Below the pieces are notes generated by a model. It had not been told where the DNA came from and ran no database searches. It saw only the letters and a list, made by a program, of their open reading frames with translations. Positions 1 to 5,681 of a stretch of DNA of 5,749 bases are shown piece by piece; within the stretch, counting starts at the first letter, position 1, and every line of letters starts with the position of its first letter. Source of the DNA: Eubacterium sp. Lineage in GTDB: Bacteria; Bacillota; Clostridia; Lachnospirales; Lachnospiraceae. The DNA lies in contig JAILAS010000138.1 of the NCBI GenBank assembly GCA_024681495.1, forward strand, positions 1-5,749, written 5' to 3'. Both the position numbers and the translations under genes were made by a program.

Positions 1-1
1 A

Positions 2-766
2 GCAAACAGGCTCAGGGAGGAAATGGGGAGCCTGCCGGAGAAGATAGATCTGGACAGGCAGCTCCTCAAGCCATATACTGCTTCCGGTCGCATGTACTGT
101 TACGACAGTACCGAATACGTAAGAGACATGGGGACACCCGAGAGGTATGATACCGTTTGCCGTGATGAGAAGAACGGCACCGTAGCGGCCCGCAATTACA
201 GCAATAAGCAAAAAGCAATATTCCTGGACAGGGACGGCACCATAAACAGGCATGTCGGATTTATCAGCAGCCCCGGGGAATTCGAGCTTTTGCCCGGAGT
301 TGCCCGGGCAATAAGAAGAATAAATGAGTCGGGCTATCTGGCCGTCGTAGTGACGAATCAGCCGGTGGTGGCCCGGGGAGAGGTTTCCTTCGAAGGGCTG
401 AGGGAGATCCACAACAAAATGGAGACGGAGCTGGGCAAAGAAGGTGCATATCTGGACGGCATATACTATTGTCCTCATCACCCCGACAGCGGGTTTGAAG
501 GTGAGGTCCCGGATCTTAAGTTTGAATGTGAATGCAGAAAGCCCCGGCCCGGCATGTTGCTTTCCGCTGCGGAGGATTTTAACATCGATCTGTCCGAATC
601 GTGGATGATTGGCGACGGCGACAGGGATATAGGCGCGGGTATAAACGGCGGATGCAGGACAGTGCTGATTGGCAAAGGAGACTTCGGCCAGGATGGAACG
701 GCTGCGTCTTTGGAGGAGGCGGTTGAATTCGTTTTGAACGCGGTGAGAAGGGATGAGGGATTATGA
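2..766 (+). CDS. gmhB: HddC-like nucleotidyltransferase (C-terminal tail) fused to GmhB-type heptose-1,7-bisphosphate 7-phosphatase, 5' partial
   Basis: The reading frame is open to the left edge, so the gene starts upstream. The ATG at 23 is probably internal: its GGGAGG lies only 2 bases away, and the residues after it are conserved domain sequence. Counting from that Met, residues 1-58 resemble the end of a sugar-1-phosphate nucleotidyltransferase (LDRQLLKP, then EYVRDMGTPERY), as in HddC/mannose-1-phosphate guanylyltransferases. Residues 62-240 form a complete HAD-IIIA phosphatase. DRDGT has nucleophile D69 and acid/base D71; TNQ at 111-113 is motif II; K173 is motif III; D198 and D202 are motif IV. 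C150, H152, C169 and C171 match the zinc ligands of GmhB. By family, the phosphatase removes the 7-phosphate of D-glycero-D-manno-heptose 1,7-bisphosphate, and the missing N-terminal part would transfer a nucleotide to the resulting heptose 1-phosphate. The enzyme is cytosolic. The stop overlaps gmhA as ATGA, which suggests translational coupling. The nucleotide (GDP or another) cannot be told from this end. Confidence 0.9.
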   Translation, partial: ANRLREEMGSLPEKIDLDRQLLKPYTASGRMYCYDSTEYVRDMGTPERYDTVCRDEKNGTVAARNYSNKQKAIFLDRDGTINRHVGFISSPGEFELLPGVARAIRRINESGYLAVVVTNQPVVARGEVSFEGLREIHNKMETELGKEGAYLDGIYYCPHHPDSGFEGEVPDLKFECECRKPRPGMLLSAAEDFNIDLSESWMIGDGDRDIGAGINGGCRTVLIGKGDFGQDGTAASLEEAVEFVLNAVRRDEGL

Positions 767-1407
767 CGCAGGAAAGACTAATATCGGATCTGATTAAAAG
801 ATATCCCGCTCTGGAGGATATTAAGGACGAAATATTACAGGCTTACAGGCAATTCGTTTCCTGCTATGAAGCCGGAGGAAAGCTCCTTTTGGCCGGCAAT
901 GGCGGCTCGGCCGCAGATGCGGAGCATATGGCCGGGGAGCTTATGAAAGGCTTTAAGCTGGAGAGACCTTTGGATGCGGAATTGAGAGGTAAGCTGTTGG
1001 AGGTCGACGAGGAAATAGGGGCGGAGCTGGGGGCCTCCCTGCAGTCCACATTGACGGCCGTCACTCTGGTTTCTCACGTGGCGTTATCCACTGCATATTT
1101 AAACGACGTTGGTAGCGAGGGGCTGTTCGCGCAGCAGTTGCTGGGATTCGGCAGGCCCGGTGATGTTCTGGTGGGGATTTCGACGAGCGGAAACAGTAGG
1201 AATGTACTGGAGGCCGCTGTGCTGGCTAAGGCGATTGGGATTAGCGTCGTCGGTCTCACCGGTAAGGACGGCGGAAAGCTGAAGGATTATGCCGATATTT
1301 CGGTATGTGTTCCGGAGGAGGAAACGTTTTTAATTCAGGAATATCATCTGCCGATTTATCACTGCTGGTGCAGGATGCTCGAGGAGCATTTTTTTGGAAG
1401 GGATTAG
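763..1407 (+). CDS. gmhA: D-sedoheptulose-7-phosphate isomerase (phosphoheptose isomerase, SIS domain)
   Basis: The product is 214 residues and would convert sedoheptulose 7-phosphate into D-glycero-D-manno-heptose 7-phosphate, the first committed step of heptose synthesis, in the cytosol. A single SIS domain spans about residues 25-205. The phosphosugar-binding loop AGNGGSAADAEHMAGE is at 44-59, with E59 placed like the catalytic Glu. The second SIS signature, GISTSGNSRNV, is at 138-148, followed by GLTGKDGGKL at 164-173. Near the C-terminus FLIQEYHLPIYH supplies Q192 and H195, matching the conserved Gln/His of GmhA. The protein is roughly 20 residues longer than typical proteobacterial GmhA. 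The extra length is a charged stretch at about 65-92, which I recall from clostridial homologues. The start is fixed by the ATGA overlap with the previous gene and by AAGGGA at 748-753, nine bases upstream. The heptose phosphatase next door supports a sugar-heptose role over other SIS isomerases such as KdsD or GutQ. Confidence 0.92.
   Translation: MTQERLISDLIKRYPALEDIKDEILQAYRQFVSCYEAGGKLLLAGNGGSAADAEHMAGELMKGFKLERPLDAELRGKLLEVDEEIGAELGASLQSTLTAVTLVSHVALSTAYLNDVGSEGLFAQQLLGFGRPGDVLVGISTSGNSRNVLEAAVLAKAIGISVVGLTGKDGGKLKDYADISVCVPEEETFLIQEYHLPIYHCWCRMLEEHFFGRD
1374..1395 (+). terminator. Possible weak intrinsic terminator or attenuator inside the 3' end of gmhA
   Basis: ATGCTC (1375-1380) can pair with GAGCAT (1384-1389) around a 3-base loop, and a run of seven T follows (1389-1395). 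The stem has only six Watson-Crick pairs, three of them G-C, with G-U pairs possible at its base. It is weak and lies within sense codons (MLEEHFF), so it may be coincidence. If it works, it would reduce transcription into the downstream glycosyltransferase genes. Confidence 0.25.
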
Positions 1408-1409
1408 GA

Positions 1410-2582
1410 ATGAATAGTCCGCATATAACGGTAATGATACCCGTATATAACATGAAAGGTGTTATAGGGAGAGCAATCGAAAGTGTATTGAGTCAGGACT
1501 ACAGCGCACTGGAACTGATGGTGCTTGACGGAGGTTCTACTGACGGTACCTTAGAAGTTATAAAAAAGTACGAAGACAGGATAGGGTACTTCGTCTCCGA
1601 AAAGGATGAGGGACCTTCTGCTGCCATGGCCGCCCATATTGCGTCAGCGACGGGTGACTACGTGACGATGCTGGGCGCCGATGATTATTACGAGGACGGA
1701 GCGGTTGCCGCAGCGGCAGCGGTGCTTTCGGCCGAGGAACCCGATGTGGCATACGGTGACTGTAATTACTTCTATCCGGATGGAAGAAAGCTTAGGAAAA
1801 ACGCTAACAGCAGAGGGCTGGATAATCTTTATTACTACAATTCTTTGTTTTCAAACGCGGTCTTTGTCAGAAAACAGCTTTTGGAAGATTACTACAAAAA
1901 TGAGTGGATGCAGGTGAGGGACAATGTGGATATCTCCACGGACCACCTGCTTTGGCTGCTCTTATATAATCGCGGCAGGAAATTTTCGTACATTGAATCG
2001 GAGAGGGCCCTGACGAACTATGCCGTCTCCGGACGTTCCAGCGTGAATGAGTTTATCGGATGCATGGACGATGAGTATATTATAAATATGGTTTTGAAGG
2101 ACGATCCTAAGGCCCGTGAGAAATACATGCCCGTGTTTAACAGGTACCTGGCGGCCAGGTCCGTATTGTATTACAGGGATGTGGTCGGGAAGGAGCGTTT
2201 CCACGAGGAGATAGCAAAGGGAGTGAATCCTGAAGGGCGGTACGTGATATTCGGTATTGGCGATATGAGCAGGAAGGTGCTCGAGCTCCTTGAAATATGT
2301 GGGATTAAACCGGAATATTTCGTAGACAACAACGCCGGAAAAAACGACAGGAGTTACTTTGGGTACGATGTATACACCCCGGCGAGATTAGTAGATGAAA
2401 AGGATGTTACCGTTATTATTTCCGCGTTGGGCAACGAGGAAGTAATTAGGCAGCAGATGGCCGGGTTGGAATTGAGTCCCACGGTGGAGTTTATGGATTA
2501 TTCCGATTGGGCATTGGATGTTCAGAACGTATTTGGTACTAAGACGCTTAGAGAGGCGTGGAAAGCAGGAGCTGTTCGCTGA
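1410..2582 (+). CDS. Family 2 glycosyltransferase with C-terminal Rossmann-like domain
   Basis: The product is 390 residues, a likely cytosolic or membrane-associated inverting GT-A transferase that adds a sugar to a surface polysaccharide. The N-terminal domain (about 4-230) begins ITVMIPVYNMKGVIGRAIESVL, the standard GT2 opening. It continues with LDGGSTDGT at 39-47 for nucleotide binding, DEGPSAAM at 66-73, and GADD at 89-92 as the metal-binding DXD-type motif. From about 276 a second domain starts with YVIFGIGDMSRKVLELL, a glycine-rich dinucleotide-like turn, followed by YFVDNNAGK and a YTPARL segment. This pattern is typical of small Rossmann modules appended to sugar-processing enzymes. 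No TM helix is evident. I chose the ATG at 1410 because VMIPVYN must lie close to the N-terminus and AAGGG at 1398-1402 sits seven bases upstream. A longer reading in this frame back to 1305 only overlaps gmhA. The gene starts two bases after the gmhA stop, so the two are co-transcribed. Donor and acceptor sugars cannot be deduced. Confidence 0.88.
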   Translation: MNSPHITVMIPVYNMKGVIGRAIESVLSQDYSALELMVLDGGSTDGTLEVIKKYEDRIGYFVSEKDEGPSAAMAAHIASATGDYVTMLGADDYYEDGAVAAAAAVLSAEEPDVAYGDCNYFYPDGRKLRKNANSRGLDNLYYYNSLFSNAVFVRKQLLEDYYKNEWMQVRDNVDISTDHLLWLLLYNRGRKFSYIESERALTNYAVSGRSSVNEFIGCMDDEYIINMVLKDDPKAREKYMPVFNRYLAARSVLYYRDVVGKERFHEEIAKGVNPEGRYVIFGIGDMSRKVLELLEICGIKPEYFVDNNAGKNDRSYFGYDVYTPARLVDEKDVTVIISALGNEEVIRQQMAGLELSPTVEFMDYSDWALDVQNVFGTKTLREAWKAGAVR

Positions 2583-2594
2583 TACAGTTTCGAA

Positions 2595-2658
2595 AGCAGG
2601 GCAGATAGCCGGTATGGTCGAGAGGTAAAGGGGCTGTTAGCCGGGATGGTCGAGAGGT
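2595..2658 (+). repeat. Imperfect tandem duplication, two units of 32 bases, before the TTG-started gene
   Basis: Units are 2595-2626 and 2627-2658. The last 21 bases of each (2606-2626 and 2638-2658) differ at one position only (T2613 against G2645). The first 11 bases are less similar. Each unit ends in GAGAGG, a Shine-Dalgarno-like sequence, and each contains a tiny reading frame starting ATG GTC GAG AGG (stop TAA at 2626-2628 in the first, 2664-2666 in the second). A still more degraded third copy may overlap the end of the glycosyltransferase gene, since GAAAGCAGG occurs at both 2561-2569 and 2592-2600. The duplication fills most of the 86-base gap between genes. Confidence 0.75.
2652..2657 (+). 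promoter_or_regulatory. Ribosome binding site GAGAGG for the TTG start at 2669
   Basis: GAGAGG lies 11 bases before the TTG at 2669, slightly long but usable. It is the copy inside the second repeat unit; the identical upstream copy (2620-2625) is too far away to serve this start. It supports TTG over the GTG at 2678, which would be 20 bases away. Confidence 0.55.
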
Positions 2659-2668
2659 TTACATAACA

Positions 2669-3751
2669 TTGGATAAGGTGGCGATTTACGGCGCTCAGGG
2701 GTACGCCCTGGGGGCGTGCAAAGCGATAAAAAGTTTATATCCGAATCGTGAAATTATGTGCTTTATGGTTACGTCTATGGGGCATAATTCCAATTATCTG
2801 GATAACATACCCGTCAGAGAAACTGCTGACGTGGCTTTGGAGCTGTCAGATCGTGAGAAGGAAGAGCTGGAAATCTATGTGGCTACTCCGGAGGATATGC
2901 AGCCGGAAATAGAGGATACCCTGTGCAGTTACGGCTTCGGGAATTATAAGTGCCTGGACTCCGAGGGGTGGGGTGATTTGATGAAAGCCTGGCAGCTTAG
3001 GGACAGGGATTTCCTTCCACTTTCGGCGCTTCCTGTCGGTACGGATTCTCCCCGAGTCGATATCTATATGACGAAATGTCACAAAGACAGAGAATTGAAG
3101 AAAAGCCGTGTTCTGCCCGACTATATCAAACCGCTGCAGGTAGGGGCCTGTTATACTGATTGCGTACTGGCAGAGCTGGCCGACAATGTCGGCGATAACA
3201 TATCCGAAAAAAACGTAAACTATTCTGAACTCACGGGATTGTACTGGATATGGAAAAACAGGCTGGAGGAGCCTGCGCAGAAGGATTGTTATGTGGGATT
3301 GGGACATTACAGGCGAATACTGAATTTTTCAGAAGATGAAATAATGAGTTTGGTTAACAATGATGTGGATGTCGTATTGCCGTTCCCGATGCCCTATGAA
3401 CCGGATATAAATGCCCATCATGAGAGGTATTTGAAGGATGTGGATTGGAACGCGTTGCTGACCGCTTTGGGTGAGTTGCAGCCGGAATATAAGGAGTGCT
3501 TTCCCGAAGTTCTCAGTGGGCAATTTATGTACAATTACAATATTGTGGTGGCGAAGCAGGCGGTGCTCAGAGAGTATTGTGAATGGCTCTTTCCCATACT
3601 TGAAAGGACGGAGGAACTATCAGTGCCCAGGGGAAAGGACAGGAGCGATCGCTACATAGGATATATGGGTGAAATACTGGAAACGCTGTATTTTATGAAG
3701 AATGCAGAACGTTTAAACGTAGTGCATACGACATGTAGATTTTATATTTAG
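2669..3751 (+). CDS. DUF4422 glycosyltransferase-like protein with N-terminal Rossmann-like domain
   Basis: The product is 360 residues, probably cytosolic, with no signal peptide or TM helix. Residues 1-105 look like a small Rossmann-type module: KVAIYGAQGYALGACKAI at 3-20 has a glycine-rich turn, and the IPVRE and IYVATPEDM segments follow. Residues 129-360 match the DUF4422 family, found in capsule and LPS gene clusters and usually regarded as glycosyltransferase-like. The landmarks are VDIYMTKCHKD (130-140), DNVGDNISEKN (172-182), YSELTGLYWIWKN (185-197) and YVGLGHYRRIL (208-218), then FMYNYNIVVAK, EYCEWLFPIL and RYIGYMGEI. The likely role is transfer or modification of a sugar in the same polymer as the upstream transferase. 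The start is a TTG: no ATG or GTG precedes it in frame before a TAG at 2606-2608, and KVAIYGA must be near the N-terminus. The stop overlaps the opposing gene by 4 bases. The biochemical activity of DUF4422 is not something I can state from sequence. Confidence 0.85.
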   Translation: MDKVAIYGAQGYALGACKAIKSLYPNREIMCFMVTSMGHNSNYLDNIPVRETADVALELSDREKEELEIYVATPEDMQPEIEDTLCSYGFGNYKCLDSEGWGDLMKAWQLRDRDFLPLSALPVGTDSPRVDIYMTKCHKDRELKKSRVLPDYIKPLQVGACYTDCVLAELADNVGDNISEKNVNYSELTGLYWIWKNRLEEPAQKDCYVGLGHYRRILNFSEDEIMSLVNNDVDVVLPFPMPYEPDINAHHERYLKDVDWNALLTALGELQPEYKECFPEVLSGQFMYNYNIVVAKQAVLREYCEWLFPILERTEELSVPRGKDRSDRYIGYMGEILETLYFMKNAERLNVVHTTCRFYI

Positions 3752-5622
3752 CACCCGAACCTATCACGCAGTTCGTCGAGGGGCATTGGCTTTCCGAAGA
3801 GATAGCCCTGAAGCCTCTGGCAGCCGATTTCGGACAGGTACTGCGCCTGCTCCTCGGTTTCCACGCCCTCGGTCAGGGTGTCCATATGTATGAGGTCGGC
3901 CATGGACATGATGCTGCTCAGGATGGCCTTGGATTTTTCGTTTTCTTTAAAGTGGTGCAGGAACACCATGTCAATCTTCATCGCATCGAAGTTATAATCC
4001 TTCAGAACGTTAAGAGAAGAATAGCCGCTGCCGAAGTCATCGAGCCACAGCTGCACGCCCATGTTCTGGATGAGCTGCACCGTGTGCTTGAGCTGCAGGT
4101 CACTAGTGGTGAGGGCACTCTCCGTAATCTCCATGTGGAGATACTCGGCGGGGATATCGTATCGGGCTGCCAGCTCTTCTACCTCGGCCTTCACATCGGT
4201 GAGTTCGAAATCCAGTCGGGAGAAATTAAACGAGACGGGAACCACGTTGTGCCCGTGGTCGAGGCTGTCGCGCAGGTCACGGCAGACGATTTCGAGTATG
4301 GCTCTGTCGAGATGGTGGATGAGCTTATACTCCTCGAGGGCGGGAATGAAGTCCGCCGGCGAGAGGAATCCGTACTGCGGGTCGATCCAGCGTGCCAGCG
4401 CCTCGGCGCCGCAGAGGCTGCGGTCCTTCGACCACACGACGGGCTGGTAGTAGACCTGAATGTAGCCCTCGGCAATGGCCTCGTGCAGGTGCGTGATGAT
4501 GTACTGGCGCTTGTGGAAGAGGTCGTCCATGGGCTTGTCATATTCGAGATAGTTGAGACCGAAGTGTTTCTTTATCTTCGAGCACGCGTAACGGGCGTGG
4601 TCGCAGGCAATCGTGGGATCGGCGGAAACGTCGGTGGGCGCGTAGCTGCCGACCTTGAATGTCAGAGATGTGTCGTGGTGCATGCTGACGCTCATCATGT
4701 TCAGCTTCTTAAGACGGGTCTCCACGTCCTTACGGTCGGTCAGTACCACGAAGTGGTCGTCGGAGTAACGGGCGTAGAGGTCGTCCTTGAAGATTATGGA
4801 GACGTTTTGCGCGAGCTCCTGTATCAACACGTTTCCTGAATCGAAGCCGTATTTCTCGTTGAAGCTCTTGAAGTTAATGACGTCGAGATAGAGGAAGAGC
4901 TTGCCCTCGAAGCCCTCGTTTTTCAATATGGCGGAGGCCCTTCTTCTGAACTGGTACATGTTGGGAATGCCGGTGAGCTCGTCGATGTACGACGCTTTTT
5001 CGAGCTTCTCGTCTTTTTCGGCCTCCGAAAGGCGCTGGAGGTACACGGCCATGGAGACCATCACGAGAGTGATCCACACTGTGAAGAAGTTTACCTGGGT
5101 GGCGTAGCTCATTTCTATACCGGGGGCGTTCTCCATCATCTTATAGAAGAGCAGGAACAGTGCCAGCGAAATGGTTATGGAAATCCACGGGCGCCAATTC
5201 AGAAGGCCCATTACGAAAACGGCCATTACGACGAAGCACAGAATCTGCTCGCCCTTGGTGTAATCTGAGTAAGACACGTTGATTCCGAAGGCCATGGCTA
5301 CGGTAGCGAAGCAGATCATTATAATTTTTCCGGGAAGGTGGTTGGTAACGATTCCTTTGAGAAAGCAGACGGCGAATACGAGCATACAAACCGCGGTGGC
5401 CAGAAATACGGAATACCAAAGCAGATGCTGGACATACCACTCGGGTGTGCGACTGTCGTCGCCCATGGCTAAACGCCGCAAAAGGCTGATAATCATCCAT
5501 GCTTCTAACACGATGACTATAACAGACATATATATGCTGGATTTGAGATTGGCCGTGTCGAAATAATTATTAACAAACGAACTGCGTTTTTCGAGCCCTA
5601 ACCATCTTCTTGCTCTATTCAT
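3748..5622 (-). CDS. Six-TM membrane protein with degenerate GGDEF and intact EAL domain (probable c-di-GMP phosphodiesterase)
   Basis: The product is 624 residues. Six hydrophobic helices lie at about 30-48, 66-88, 99-118, 127-143, 147-163 and 179-196, followed by a charged linker (EAEKDEKLEKAS). The GGDEF-type domain (about 211-355) keeps YIDELTGIPN and LDVINFKSFNEKYG, but the signature is SDDHF at 287-291 where GGDEF is expected. Cyclase activity is therefore unlikely; GTP sensing or a structural role is possible. The EAL domain (about 381-620) looks catalytically complete: EAL at 407-409, N466, E498 in EITES, DDFGSGYSS from 528, K549, EGVETEEQ from 585, and Q605 in QGYLFGKP. By family it hydrolyses cyclic di-GMP at the inner face of the membrane, with the TM region as a possible sensor. 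I chose the ATG at 5622 because GGGGAG lies seven bases upstream; the GTG at 5637 has no such site. The gene is single, with its own promoter, and faces the polysaccharide operon. It is visibly GC-richer than that operon. Confidence 0.93.
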   Translation of the reverse strand: MNRARRWLGLEKRSSFVNNYFDTANLKSSIYMSVIVIVLEAWMIISLLRRLAMGDDSRTPEWYVQHLLWYSVFLATAVCMLVFAVCFLKGIVTNHLPGKIIMICFATVAMAFGINVSYSDYTKGEQILCFVVMAVFVMGLLNWRPWISITISLALFLLFYKMMENAPGIEMSYATQVNFFTVWITLVMVSMAVYLQRLSEAEKDEKLEKASYIDELTGIPNMYQFRRRASAILKNEGFEGKLFLYLDVINFKSFNEKYGFDSGNVLIQELAQNVSIIFKDDLYARYSDDHFVVLTDRKDVETRLKKLNMMSVSMHHDTSLTFKVGSYAPTDVSADPTIACDHARYACSKIKKHFGLNYLEYDKPMDDLFHKRQYIITHLHEAIAEGYIQVYYQPVVWSKDRSLCGAEALARWIDPQYGFLSPADFIPALEEYKLIHHLDRAILEIVCRDLRDSLDHGHNVVPVSFNFSRLDFELTDVKAEVEELAARYDIPAEYLHMEITESALTTSDLQLKHTVQLIQNMGVQLWLDDFGSGYSSLNVLKDYNFDAMKIDMVFLHHFKENEKSKAILSSIMSMADLIHMDTLTEGVETEEQAQYLSEIGCQRLQGYLFGKPMPLDELRDRFGC

Positions 5623-5629
5623 ATTAAAG

Positions 5630-5635
5630 CTCCCC
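5630..5635 (-). promoter_or_regulatory. Ribosome binding site GGGGAG for the GGDEF-EAL gene
   Basis: Read on the - strand, GGGGAG lies seven bases before the ATG at 5622. It overlaps the alternative GTG start at 5635-5637, which makes that GTG an unlikely initiator and shortens the protein from 629 to 624 residues. Confidence 0.75.
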
Positions 5636-5652
5636 ACTAAATTCTATGTCTT

Positions 5653-5681
5653 ATTTTAAACTTTTTTTTAAGAATAGACAA
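5653..5681 (-). promoter_or_regulatory. Sigma-A-type promoter for the GGDEF-EAL gene
   Basis: On the - strand a -35 element TTGTCT (5676-5681, 4 of 6 to TTGACA) and a -10 element TAAAAT (5653-5658, 5 of 6 to TATAAT) are separated by exactly 17 bases. The spacer carries a run of eight A. Transcription would begin near 5646 and give a leader of roughly 24 bases with the Shine-Dalgarno in it. There is no room for a riboswitch, so control is probably at promoter level. Confidence 0.6.

Noticed and set aside
1305..1409. Extended N-terminus for the family 2 glycosyltransferase, starting at 1305
   Set aside because: It would overlap gmhA by about 100 bases and add a Gly/Ser-rich segment before a domain that normally begins at the N-terminus. 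The ATG at 1410 has a good Shine-Dalgarno.
2632..2642. Small hairpin GGCT-GTT-AGCC in the intergenic gap
   Set aside because: It has only four base pairs and no T-run, too weak to call a terminator or regulatory structure by itself.
2846..3307. A 153-codon open frame on the - strand opposite the DUF4422 gene
   Set aside because: It lies wholly inside a gene with clear family motifs on the other strand and shows no recognisable protein or start signal.
3709..3720. Perfect 12-base palindrome ACGTTTAAACGT near the end of the DUF4422 gene
   Set aside because: It is inside conserved coding sequence, has no loop, no T-run and no second copy in the window, so it is most likely chance rather than an operator or terminator.
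3886..4839. A 317-codon open frame on the + strand opposite the GGDEF-EAL gene
   Set aside because: It is fully antisense to a well-supported gene with intact family motifs. Its translation is a Val/Leu/Glu-rich string with no domain, as expected from GC-rich codons read on the opposite strand, and no ribosome site was noticed.
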